Assembly (NCBI GenBank): GCA_004017535.1
Contig: SAJS01000005.1
Coordinates: 1 to 64,000, forward strand
DNA: 64,000 nucleotides
DNA from: Mesorhizobium sp.
GTDB taxonomy: Bacteria; Pseudomonadota; Alphaproteobacteria; Rhizobiales; Rhizobiaceae
Direction: 5' to 3'
Below are positions 17,775 through 25,816 of the stretch, piece by piece. Positions within the stretch are counted from its first letter, which is position 1, and each line of letters begins with the position of its first letter. Under the pieces are notes generated by a model, which ran no database searches, had not been told where the DNA came from, and worked only from the letters and a program-made list of their open reading frames with translations. A program made the position numbers and the translations under genes.

Positions 17775-18235
17775 TTGGCGCCGCGCCGTTCCAGGAAATC
17801 GTCGAGCATGGCGCGCTGGCCTTTCAGGATCTTGACGCCGGCTTCGGGCAGCGAAAACCATCCGGCTCTGTCGACTTCGGGGAACTCCTTCATGCGTCCC
17901 GATTTCGGCGGCCACTCCAGGGTGAACATGTTGCTCCTGATGGCGTTTGTGTCGACATCGGCCTCGACGCTCCATGCCACCACGATCTTGCCGCCCGGCT
18001 GCCTGTAGCTGCCGAGCGGCCGGAAGTTGCCGTCGATGGCGACGCCGAGCTCCTCCTCGGCTTCCCGCTTGGCGGCTTCGAGCTCATCCTCATTGTCGCC
18101 GATCAGTCCCTTGGGGATCGACCACGCGCCTTCATCCTTGCGTGCCCAGAACGGACCGCCTGGGTGGACGAGCAGGAATTCGAACACACCGGCTCTGTGT
18201 CTGTGGACCAGCAGGCCGGCACTTCGCTGCGGCAT
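17771..18235 (-). CDS. NUDIX hydrolase
   Basis: The 154-residue protein has a near-complete NUDIX box: [20 protein letters not shown] followed by LGV. The metal-binding glutamates (REAEEELG) are present. It begins [14 protein letters not shown] and resembles the group that hydrolyses dinucleotide polyphosphates or damaged nucleotides; the substrate is not decided by the sequence. It is convergent with recO and shares four bases at the stop codons, so transcription of one may affect the other. Confidence 0.88.
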   Translation of the reverse strand: MPQRSAGLLVHRHRAGVFEFLLVHPGGPFWARKDEGAWSIPKGLIGDNEDELEAAKREAEEELGVAIDGNFRPLGSYRQPGGKIVVAWSVEADVDTNAIRSNMFTLEWPPKSGRMKEFPEVDRAGWFSLPEAGVKILKGQRAMLDDFLERRGAN

Positions 18236-18387
18236 CGGTCACCTCACGGCATTCCTTTTGATCGCGCGAGAATAGCACGAGTATTTCGCGGGCGACGTCG
18301 CGCGATCTCGCCGGCCATGCGGGCAATGTCGGCGGCCCGATAGCGGATAAACCGGCAAGTTGCTGGCAATCGGCCGCGAAACATGCT

Positions 18388-18416
18388 CGATCTTGTTAGC
18401 CGGTCCGATCTTGTTA
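18388..18416. repeat. Direct repeat CGATCTTGTTA x2
   Basis: CGATCTTGTTA occurs at 18388-18398 and 18406-18416, an 18-base step, about 85 bases upstream of the DUF2339 start. It could be a tandem binding site for a regulator. No matching copy was noticed elsewhere in the window. Confidence 0.6.
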
Positions 18417-18498
18417 ACTGGCAAGACGCTGATTTGCGCCGGTGGTCTCGTTGCCGCATTTGGTGGCCACGACTGGTCTGGTTTTGAGGGAAACCGCC

Positions 18499-21279
18499 AT
18501 GTTTTTCAGCCTGATCGCCATTGCCGCCGTCATAGCTCTTTTCGTCATCGTGTCCCGACAGCAGAACCGCATTGCACTGGTCGAGCGTGAGCTCGGCGTC
18601 CTGCGCGCCCTCGTGCAGTCGGGAGCTTCGCTGCCCGCGCCCAAGGCGGACGCCGCGCAGGAAGGTCTTCCCGATGAGATCAAGGCAGCCGTGGCGCCTG
18701 TCGCGCCGTTGGCCGACGGCGTGGCCGAAGAGATCGTCGCAAAGCCCGAGGCCGCTGAAGGCGAAGCCGCAGCTGGACCTTGGACGAAGGCCCGGTCGGC
18801 CGCGGCGCAATCCGCCAGGCCGATCGAACCGGCGCAACCCGCCACTGTGGCCGAGACGCTCGCGCCCGCCAAGGCGGCACGCCAGACAGACGTGGAGACG
18901 GCGCTTGGCACGCGCTGGGCGGTCTGGGTCGGCGGCATCGCGCTGGCGCTGGGCGGCCTGTTCCTGATCCGCTACACCATCGAGGCCGGCATCTTTGGCC
19001 CAGGCGTGCGTCTGGCCATGGCCGGTATACTTGGTGTCGTGCTGATTGCCGGCGCCGAATTCATCCGCCGCACCGGCTTCAGGGTGCCGGTGCAGGGCGC
19101 CGCCGGCGCCTATATCCCCTCGATCCTCACGGCTGCCGGCGCCTTCATCCTGTTCGGCACGGTCTACGCGGCGCATGGCATCTATGGCTTTATCGGGCCC
19201 GCGACCGCCTTCGCGCTGCTTGGTGTCATCGGCGTCGCCACCATTGGCGCCTCGCTGGTGCATGGCCTGGCGCTGGCCGGCATCGGCCTCGTCGGCGCCA
19301 TGGTCACGCCGGCGTTGGTCGCATCGCAGGCACCCAATCCTTGGGCCTTGTTCGTCTATCTGGCGATCGTGCTTGCGGCGAGCGCGGCGACCGCCCGCAT
19401 CCGCGACTGGAAGGCGCTCATGGCGGCCGCTTTCGCCGGCACCGGCATCTGGACCATCCTCTACATGGTCGACGCGCCGGATGTGAACCTCGCCGCCGTC
19501 TTGTTCATCAGCCTGGCGACGCTGGCGGTGCTTGCCTGGGTCTGGCTCGCCCCGTTCTTGAGGGCTGGCCGCGACGAAGCGGCCCGAGGTTTCGATTGGC
19601 CATCGATCGTGCCCGGCTTCTTCATCGCCCTGAGCGCGGTGGGCCTGTCAGTCGATCCGGCTTTTGCCAGCGCCGGCGATGCATTGCATGGCGCCGTCCT
19701 GCTGGCTGCGCTGGTCGCGGTGGCGCTCTACCGGCCGCGCGCGCTTCCGCTGGTCTTCGCCGCCGGCATCGCCACTGTGCTGATCTATCTCGGCATCATC
19801 CCGCCAGCCACCATCGGCGCCGATGCGCTCAATGTCGGACTGGACGCCCAGCCTTTGGCGTCGTCCGATGCGCTGACGTTCCGCATCGGCATCGCGCTTG
19901 GCCTGATCTTTTTCGCCGCCAGCTTTTGGGCGGCGCACCGCTTCGCCGCCGCCGCGTCGCGGCGCGCGGCCTGCTGGGCAGCCTGGGGCGTCATTCCTCC
20001 GCTGGTGGTGCTCACCGCGCTGTGGCTGACCTTCGGCGATATCGACCGCGATCTCGGCTACGCGCTGCCGGCGCTGTTGCTGTTGCTGGCCTTTGCCGCT
20101 GGCGGCGAATGGATCGCGCGCGCCGAAGAGCCGCCACTGGTTGGCGGCCCGGCAGTGTCCTTCGCGCTCGGCGGCGCGGGCGTCGCCGGCCTGCTCATGC
20201 TGCATATGGCCTTTGGCTCGGGCTGGACGACCGTGCTGCTCGGCATCGCCGCCATTCTGCCGGCGCTGGCCACGCGCTGGCGGTCTTACCCTGTGCTGGG
20301 CTGGATCTCGGTGGGCGCGGCGGTCGCCGTGCTTGGCCGCGTCGCCTTCGATCCGACCATTGTCGGCGCGGCGTTTCTCTCCAGGACGCCGGTCTTTAAC
20401 TGGCTGCTGCCGGGCTATGGCGTGCCGGCGCTCGCCTTCGGCTTCGCCGCCTGGCAGCTCGCCCGCACCACCAACGGCCGGCCGCGCCTTGCCATGGAGG
20501 CGGCCTCGGCGCTGTTCGCGCTGCTCACCATCGCCATGCTGGTGCGCCACGCCATGCATGGCGGCGTGATCGACACCGGTGCGGTGACGCTTGCCGAGCA
20601 AGCGATCTACACGCTGATCGCGCTCGGCGCCGGCGCCATACTGGTCGCCATCGACATGCGCTCGCCAAGCTCGGTTCTGCGCTATGGCTCGATAGCCGCC
20701 GGCGTGATCTCGGCGGGCTTGATCGCCATTCAGCATTTCGTGGTGCTGAACCCGCTGCTGACGGACGAGTCGACCGGCACGATCCCGGTGTTCAACCTTC
20801 TGTTCCTAGCCTACCTGCTGCCGGCCATCGCCGCCGGCGCGCTGGCGCTCTATGTCCGCGACAAGCGGCCGCGATGGTATGCGGCCATGCTGGCGCTGAT
20901 TGCCGCGCTGCTTGCCTTCGCCTACGCCACACTTTCGGTGCGCCGCCTGTTCAAGGGCGAGTTCATCGCCCTGTGGAGCGGGCTCGGCCAGCTCGAGACC
21001 TACACCTATTCGGCGCTGTGGCTGGTCATCGGCGTGGCGTTGCTCACCGCCGGCGTCTGGCTGAAATCGCAGGTGCTGCGCATCGCCTCCGCGGTGCTGA
21101 TCGCGGTCGCGGTGGTGAAGGTCTTCCTCTTCGACATGTCGGAGCTGGAAGGCGTGCTGCGCGCGCTCTCCTTCATCGGCCTTGGCGCCGTGCTGATCGG
21201 CATCGGCCTGTTCTACCAGAGGCTGCTGACGCGGGCGGCGCGCGATAAAACTGGAAACTTGCAGGAAACAAATGGATAG
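18499..21279 (+). CDS. DUF2339 domain large membrane protein
   Basis: The 926-residue protein starts with a membrane helix MFFSLIAIAAVIALF. A soluble, Ala/Glu-rich and probably coiled segment follows (about 25-145), then more than twenty closely packed hydrophobic helices to the C-terminus. This is the DUF2339 architecture; ALGTRWAVWVGGIALALGG at the start of the membrane part is typical. The function is unknown. I chose the ATG at 18499; an upstream start at 18442 would add residues before the first helix. The gene is followed by an ECF sigma/anti-sigma pair on the same strand. Confidence 0.88.
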   Translation: MFFSLIAIAAVIALFVIVSRQQNRIALVERELGVLRALVQSGASLPAPKADAAQEGLPDEIKAAVAPVAPLADGVAEEIVAKPEAAEGEAAAGPWTKARSAAAQSARPIEPAQPATVAETLAPAKAARQTDVETALGTRWAVWVGGIALALGGLFLIRYTIEAGIFGPGVRLAMAGILGVVLIAGAEFIRRTGFRVPVQGAAGAYIPSILTAAGAFILFGTVYAAHGIYGFIGPATAFALLGVIGVATIGASLVHGLALAGIGLVGAMVTPALVASQAPNPWALFVYLAIVLAASAATARIRDWKALMAAAFAGTGIWTILYMVDAPDVNLAAVLFISLATLAVLAWVWLAPFLRAGRDEAARGFDWPSIVPGFFIALSAVGLSVDPAFASAGDALHGAVLLAALVAVALYRPRALPLVFAAGIATVLIYLGIIPPATIGADALNVGLDAQPLASSDALTFRIGIALGLIFFAASFWAAHRFAAAASRRAACWAAWGVIPPLVVLTALWLTFGDIDRDLGYALPALLLLLAFAAGGEWIARAEEPPLVGGPAVSFALGGAGVAGLLMLHMAFGSGWTTVLLGIAAILPALATRWRSYPVLGWISVGAAVAVLGRVAFDPTIVGAAFLSRTPVFNWLLPGYGVPALAFGFAAWQLARTTNGRPRLAMEAASALFALLTIAMLVRHAMHGGVIDTGAVTLAEQAIYTLIALGAGAILVAIDMRSPSSVLRYGSIAAGVISAGLIAIQHFVVLNPLLTDESTGTIPVFNLLFLAYLLPAIAAGALALYVRDKRPRWYAAMLALIAALLAFAYATLSVRRLFKGEFIALWSGLGQLETYTYSALWLVIGVALLTAGVWLKSQVLRIASAVLIAVAVVKVFLFDMSELEGVLRALSFIGLGAVLIGIGLFYQRLLTRAARDKTGNLQETNG

Positions 21280-21281
21280 CC

Positions 21282-21310
21282 GGGAATAAGTGGGCCTGCA
21301 TCATCGTTAT
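21282..21310 (+). promoter_or_regulatory. Candidate ECF-type sigma promoter
   Basis: GGGAAT at 21282-21287 and CGTTAT at 21305-21310 are separated by 17 bases. This agrees with the general GGAA(C/T)-16/17-CGTT layout of ECF-dependent promoters. It lies 110 bases upstream of the ECF sigma gene, as expected for autoregulation. The match is by eye. Confidence 0.5.
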
Positions 21311-21419
21311 CCACGTGCTTGGGTAATCGCAGCGGTTCGGCCGCTTCGCGCTGACTGCTTGCACCGCGCCGGGAAGGCGCGTTCTATCGGGACGGAAAGC
21401 GACCACGAAACAAGCGGTC

Positions 21420-21938
21420 ATGGACGACAAGAAGGCAGCGATCCTGAGCGAAATACCGCGGTTGCGGCGCTATGCGCGCTCGTTGCTGCGCGACCGCGAT
21501 TCCGCCGACGACCTTGTCCAGGACTGCCTGGAGCGGGCGCTTGTGCGGCTCGACAACTGGCAGACTGGAGAAAGCCCCCGGAGGTGGCTGTTTACGATCA
21601 TGCACCACTTGTTCATCGACCAGATGCGCAAGGTCAACCGGCGCGGCGAGGCGGCGATGCTGCCTCTCGAAGCCGGCGAGGCCCAAGCCGCGCCCGCCGA
21701 TCAGGTCGAGACCATCGCGTCGCGCGAGATCATGGATGCCCTGCAGGCGATCAGCCCCGATCGCCGCGCGGCGTTGGTGATGGTCGCCATCGAGGGCTTT
21801 TCCTATGCCGAGGCCGCCAACATCCTTGGCGTGCCGGCCGGCACGCTGATGTCGCGCATCGCGCGCGGCCGCGAGGAACTGCGAGGATTGCTCGACGACA
21901 CATCGCGCCGCCGCTCGATAAGGATCGTCGAGAAATGA
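21420..21938 (+). CDS. ECF-subfamily RNA polymerase sigma factor
   Basis: The 172-residue protein has only regions 2 and 4, as in ECF sigma factors. Region 2 includes RYARSLLRDRDSADDLVQDCLERAL and WLFTIMHHLFIDQMRK. Region 4 includes ALQAISPDRRAALVMVAIEG and the helix-turn-helix YAEAANILGVPAGTLMSRIARGREEL. No extra C-terminal sensor domain is present. Its stop overlaps the start of an anti-sigma gene as ATGA, which implies translational coupling and control by that partner. A candidate autoregulated promoter lies at 21282-21310. Confidence 0.93.
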   Translation: MDDKKAAILSEIPRLRRYARSLLRDRDSADDLVQDCLERALVRLDNWQTGESPRRWLFTIMHHLFIDQMRKVNRRGEAAMLPLEAGEAQAAPADQVETIASREIMDALQAISPDRRAALVMVAIEGFSYAEAANILGVPAGTLMSRIARGREELRGLLDDTSRRRSIRIVEK

Positions 21939-22729
21939 CCCGCCGCGATTTTTCCGAACGCGATATCCATATGGCCCTCGACGGCGAGCTGCCAGGCGAG
22001 GAGCGCATGGCTTACGATGCCTGGCTCCAGGCCAATCCCGAGATGAAGGCGAAGTCCGCGCGCTACATTGCCGACCGCGCCGCCATGCGCGCCGCCTTCG
22101 CGGGCGTGATGGACGAGCAGGTGCCGGCGAGGCTGCGGCAGGTCGTGCTTGGCGAGGCGCCCGCAAAAGCATCGGCCTGGCGCTCGCGCTGGTGGCTGTC
22201 GGCTGCCGCGGCCGTGCTGCTCGCGGTCGGCGGGCTTGGCGGCTATATCGCCGGTGTCGACAGCATCGCCCGTGGCGGCGAAGGCGACGATCAGCTCGCC
22301 GAGCAGGCGATCGCCGCCCATGTCACCTACGCTGCCGAGAATCGCCACGCCGTCGAAGTCCCGGCGAGCGACAAGGACCATCTCCAGACCTGGCTGTCGA
22401 ACCGTGTCGGGCTGAAGCTGGTCGCGCCCGATCTTGCGGCCGAGGGCTTCCAGCTGGTCGGCGGCCGGCTCCTGCCGGCTGGTGAGCAAGGCAAGGCGGC
22501 AATGCTGCTCTACGAGGATGCCAAGGGCGAGCGCATCTCGCTCTACGTCACCGCCGACTCGTCGGAGACATCGAAGGGCACCTACGCGGCCGAGACGGGC
22601 GGACCGGAAGCAGTCTATTGGCTCGACAAGGGCTACGCCTGCGCGGTCGTCGGCTCATTGCCGCCGGAGCGCCTGTCGGACGTCGCAAAGAGCGCCTATG
22701 GCCAGCTCGTGGCCGGCATATCGAGCTGA
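21935..22729 (+). CDS. Transmembrane anti-sigma factor
   Basis: The 264-residue protein has a short N-terminal cytoplasmic domain beginning MTRRDFSERDIHMALDGELP, one membrane helix near 85-105 (WWLSAAAAVLLAVGGLGGYI) and a C-terminal periplasmic domain of about 155 residues. The N-terminal domain should sequester the ECF sigma factor, and the periplasmic part should sense the signal. No HxxxCxxC zinc motif is seen, so it is not a ZAS-type redox sensor. The gene overlaps the sigma gene by four bases. A perfect hairpin at 22762-22782 follows it. Confidence 0.87.
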   Translation: MTRRDFSERDIHMALDGELPGEERMAYDAWLQANPEMKAKSARYIADRAAMRAAFAGVMDEQVPARLRQVVLGEAPAKASAWRSRWWLSAAAAVLLAVGGLGGYIAGVDSIARGGEGDDQLAEQAIAAHVTYAAENRHAVEVPASDKDHLQTWLSNRVGLKLVAPDLAAEGFQLVGGRLLPAGEQGKAAMLLYEDAKGERISLYVTADSSETSKGTYAAETGGPEAVYWLDKGYACAVVGSLPPERLSDVAKSAYGQLVAGISS

Positions 22730-22761
22730 ACCGGCTGCGTTTTTCGGCGGCCGGCAGTCGC

Positions 22762-22782
22762 TTGAACAGCAATTCTGTTCAA
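22762..22782 (+). terminator. Perfect 8-bp hairpin after the anti-sigma gene
   Basis: TTGAACAG-CAATT-CTGTTCAA forms a perfect stem 33 bases after the anti-sigma stop. It lacks a downstream T-run, so it may be a processing or regulator site rather than an intrinsic terminator. Confidence 0.45.
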
Positions 22783-22854
22783 ACGATCGAGCCTTTGCTG
22801 CCGCCGCGGAAACTGTCACAATTCGGCCCTAATCAAGGAGCGATAGCGCTTGAT

Positions 22855-22880
22855 GAATACTGGCGCTTCGGCCAGTATTC
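22855..22880 (+). promoter_or_regulatory. Perfect 10-bp hairpin in the leader of the GNAT-C39 gene
   Basis: GAATACTGGC-GCTTCG-GCCAGTATTC is a perfect 10-bp inverted repeat with a 6-base loop, 57 bases before the start codon. It could be a regulator operator or a leader RNA hairpin for the following three-gene cassette. Confidence 0.5.
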
Positions 22881-22936
22881 GCGACGCATCCACCGGGGCC
22901 GTTTCTTAAACCCAATCGAGGTTCTCCCAAGCCCGC

Positions 22937-24034
22937 ATGCCTGCCGAGATCCGCAAGGCCCGCGCGTCAGACGTCGATGACCTCGCCGCCATCGAGAAGG
23001 CTGTTTTTCAGGGCGACAGGCTCTCGCGCCGCTCCTTCCGCCAGTTCATCGAACGCGAGACCGCCGAGATGCTGGTGGCTGAGAACGAGGGCCGGGTCGC
23101 CGGTTATGCGGTGGTGCTGTTTCGCAAGGGCAGCGGGGTGGCGCGGCTCTATTCCATCGCTGTCGGTCCCTTCTTCGGCCGGCTCGGTATCGGCCGGCTT
23201 CTGCTCGCGGCCGCGGAAGAGGCGGCCTTCGAGCACGACCGTCTGTTGCTGCGCCTCGAAGTGCGCGAGGACAATGATCGGGCCATCCGCATCTACGAGC
23301 AGGCCGGCTATCGGAAACTGGGCCGCGAGCCCGACTACTACGAGGATGGCGCGACCGCGCTGCGCTACGAAAAGACGCTGCGCGGCGATACGCCCACGGC
23401 AACCAAGGTGCCGTTCTACCAGCAGACCTGCGAGTTCACCTGCGGTCCTTGCTGCCTGATGATGGCGATGGCGAATTTCGACCGGGGCTTCGTGCCCGAC
23501 CCGGTCATGGAAATCCGCCTGTGGCGCGAGGCGACCACGGTCTTCATGATGTCGGGTCCGGGCGGCTGCGAGCCCTTCGGCCTGGCGGTCGCCGGCTATG
23601 AGAGCGGGCTTGCCGCCGAGATATTCGTCTCGTTCTATGGCGCGCTGTTCCTGCAGTCGGTGAGGAGCGAGGACAAGCGCCGGGTGATGGAGCTTGCCCA
23701 GGTCGATTTCCGCCGCCGCGCCGAACTTTACGGCATCCCCGTCAACTACCGTTCATTCGGCATCGGTGATATCCGCCAAGCCCTCGGCGAGGGCAAGCTC
23801 GTGCTGGTGCTGGTCAGCGGCTTCCTTATGTTCGGCAAGAAGGTGCCGCATTGGGTGCTGGCCATCGGCGACGATGGCGACCATATCCTGATCCACGACC
23901 CCTGGGTCGAGGATGAAAGGCAGGAAACCATCCTCGATGCCGCGAACATTCCAGTGCCCTACGACATCTTCATGAACATGGCGCAGTTCGGCCGCGACGG
24001 CTTGCGCGCCGCCATCACTCTGGGAAAACGCTGA
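22937..24034 (+). CDS. GNAT acetyltransferase fused to C39-family peptidase domain
   Basis: The 365-residue protein joins two enzymes. Residues 1-150 form a RimI-like GNAT domain: LYSIAVGPFFGRLGIGRLLL holds the acetyl-CoA loop and NDRAIRIYEQAGYRKLG the late motif. Residues 155-365 form a C39-like papain-fold peptidase with the likely catalytic Cys in EFTCGPCCLMMAM, His in VPHWVLAIGDD and Asp in LIHDPW. All three are present, so the peptidase part looks active. No signal peptide or ABC transporter is attached, unlike bacteriocin-processing C39 proteins. The RimK-type ligase gene begins 3 bases later. A cytoplasmic peptide-modifying role is inferred. Confidence 0.9.
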   Translation: MPAEIRKARASDVDDLAAIEKAVFQGDRLSRRSFRQFIERETAEMLVAENEGRVAGYAVVLFRKGSGVARLYSIAVGPFFGRLGIGRLLLAAAEEAAFEHDRLLLRLEVREDNDRAIRIYEQAGYRKLGREPDYYEDGATALRYEKTLRGDTPTATKVPFYQQTCEFTCGPCCLMMAMANFDRGFVPDPVMEIRLWREATTVFMMSGPGGCEPFGLAVAGYESGLAAEIFVSFYGALFLQSVRSEDKRRVMELAQVDFRRRAELYGIPVNYRSFGIGDIRQALGEGKLVLVLVSGFLMFGKKVPHWVLAIGDDGDHILIHDPWVEDERQETILDAANIPVPYDIFMNMAQFGRDGLRAAITLGKR

Positions 24035-24037
24035 ACA

Positions 24038-25501
24038 ATGACGTGGGTAATCCTCACAGGCAGGCAGAACGATCTCGATCAGGTGGCCACACCCCACAAG
24101 ATCATCACCAACCGCGACTATCTCGCGCATCCGGCGCTGTTCCGCGGCCAGCGGCCGAAAGTGATCAACCTATCGAACAATTACGGCTACCAGAGCCGCG
24201 GCTACTACGCTTCGCTGCTCGCCGGCTCGCGCGGCCATAGGGTGATCCCGACGGTAGAGACCATGATCGACCTGTCGGAGCGCAAGCTTTACGAGCACGC
24301 CCTGCCGGAGCTCGAGCTTGCCTTGAACAAATGCCGCAAGGACCTCGGCGGGACTTTTCCGGCCAAGGTCGCGATCTTCTTCGGCATCGGCCCGTCGAAA
24401 GTGTGGGACCGTTTCGCCAAGCTGTTGTTCGACTGGTTCCGCGCGCCGGCGCTGGAGGTGCACATCAAGGACAGCGCCGAATGGGCCTCGATCCGCAAGA
24501 TCGGCTTCCTGCCGCTCGCCCGCATGACCGAGGACGAGGAAGAGCTCTTCCTGCAATGCCTGGAGACCTACACCAACCGCGAATGGCGCGACACCAAGGG
24601 CCGCACGCCGGCGCGTTATACCTTCGCGACGCTGGTCGATCCGCATGAGGAATTGCCGCCGTCGGAAATTTCCTCGCTGCGCTATTGGGCGCGGATCGCC
24701 GAGAAGATGGGCGTCGAGGTCGAGCCGATCACCAGGAAGGACCTCGCCAAGCTCGCCAATTACGACGCGCTGTTCATCCGCGAGACCACCTCGATCTCCA
24801 ACCACACTTACCGCTTCGCGCGCCGCGCCCAGCAGGAAGGCATGCCGGTGATCGACGACCCGCTTTCGATGATCCGCTGCACCAACAAGGTCTATCTCAA
24901 CGAGCTGATGACCTACAACAAGGTGCCGGTGCCGCCGACCGTGATGATTGCCGGCACCTCCGACTTCGAAGTGGCGGCGCAGACGCTAGGCTTCCCGCTG
25001 GTGCTGAAGATCCCGGACTCGTCTTTCTCGCGCGGCGTCAAGAAATGCGAGAACATGGCGGAGCTGACCAAGCTCGCGACCGAATGGCTGGAAGATTCCG
25101 ATCTCCTGATCGCGCAGAAATTCATCCCGACCGAATATGACTGGCGCGTCGGCGTGCTCGGCGGCCAGCCGCTGTTTGCCGTGCATTATCTGATGGCGAA
25201 GAAGCACTGGCAGATCGTCAACCACAAGGCCAGCGGCAAGCCCGACCAGGGCGGCATCAAGACCTTCACGCTGAAGCAGACGCCGCCGCATGTCGTCGAA
25301 ACGGCTGTGCGGGCGGCAAAATGCATCGGCGACGGCCTCTACGGCGTCGACCTCAAGGAGACCAAGGACGGGGTCTTCGTCATCGAGGTCAACGACAACC
25401 CCAACCTCGATCATGGCTGGGAGGATTCGGGCGAGAAAGACGAGCTCTGGGTGCGGCTGACGCAGTGGTTCCTGGAACGCCTGGAGCGGCCGGAGAAGTA
25501 G
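24038..25501 (+). CDS. RimK-family ATP-grasp amide ligase with RLAN domain
   Basis: The 487-residue protein is longer than classical RimK. The N-terminal 200 residues match the RLAN (RimK-like ATP-grasp N-terminal) type, with PKVINLSNNYGYQSRGYY. The C-terminal ATP-grasp domain has LVLKIPDSSFSRGVKK (nucleotide lysine and glycine loop), IAQKFIPTEYDWRVGVLGG and VIEVNDNPNLDHGWED with the magnesium-binding residues. It should use ATP to form an amide bond between an amino acid and a carboxylate of a peptide, protein or small molecule. The tight spacing to the acetyltransferase-peptidase gene implies a joint pathway. The substrate is unknown. Confidence 0.9.
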   Translation: MTWVILTGRQNDLDQVATPHKIITNRDYLAHPALFRGQRPKVINLSNNYGYQSRGYYASLLAGSRGHRVIPTVETMIDLSERKLYEHALPELELALNKCRKDLGGTFPAKVAIFFGIGPSKVWDRFAKLLFDWFRAPALEVHIKDSAEWASIRKIGFLPLARMTEDEEELFLQCLETYTNREWRDTKGRTPARYTFATLVDPHEELPPSEISSLRYWARIAEKMGVEVEPITRKDLAKLANYDALFIRETTSISNHTYRFARRAQQEGMPVIDDPLSMIRCTNKVYLNELMTYNKVPVPPTVMIAGTSDFEVAAQTLGFPLVLKIPDSSFSRGVKKCENMAELTKLATEWLEDSDLLIAQKFIPTEYDWRVGVLGGQPLFAVHYLMAKKHWQIVNHKASGKPDQGGIKTFTLKQTPPHVVETAVRAAKCIGDGLYGVDLKETKDGVFVIEVNDNPNLDHGWEDSGEKDELWVRLTQWFLERLERPEK

Positions 25502-25523
25502 TCGCCTGATTTGAGGGAACAAA

Positions 25524-25796
25524 ATGCTGTTCTTCGTGATCGAGGATTTCCACGGCGCGGACCGCAAGGAGATCTACCGCCGCTTCCGCGACAAGGGCCG
25601 GCTGAAGCCGGATGAGCTTGTCGTGCATCACAGCTGGATCGCCGGCGATATGAGCCGCTGCTTCATGCTGGTGGAGGCCGAGGATGCGACGGTGCTGCAG
25701 CGCTGGGTCATCGAATGGGCGGATTTGGTCGAGTTCGAAATCATTCCCGTGGCCAACAGCAAGGACATGGTCGCGGCGCTTGCCGGGCACCTGTGA
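25524..25796 (+). CDS. DUF3303 family protein
   Basis: A 90-residue soluble protein beginning MLFFVIEDFHGADRKEIYRRF, with HHSWIAGDMSRCFMLVEAED in the middle. This is the DUF3303 pattern, a small ferredoxin-like alpha/beta fold of unknown function. It starts 23 bases after the ligase gene and is probably the third gene of the GNAT-C39/RimK operon. A GAGGGAA ribosome site precedes it. It might be a dimeric accessory or binding protein; nothing in the sequence shows catalysis. Confidence 0.82.
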   Translation: MLFFVIEDFHGADRKEIYRRFRDKGRLKPDELVVHHSWIAGDMSRCFMLVEAEDATVLQRWVIEWADLVEFEIIPVANSKDMVAALAGHL

Positions 25797-25816
25797 ACGG
25801 GCATGCCCTGCTGCCG

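Noticed and set aside
19648-20736. Minus-strand open frame opposite the DUF2339 gene
   Set aside because: Composition typical of an antisense shadow; no motif, signal or ribosome site.
21290-21934. N-terminal extension of the anti-sigma frame
   Set aside because: It overlaps the sigma gene in another frame; the ATGA overlap at 21935 gives a normal anti-sigma start.
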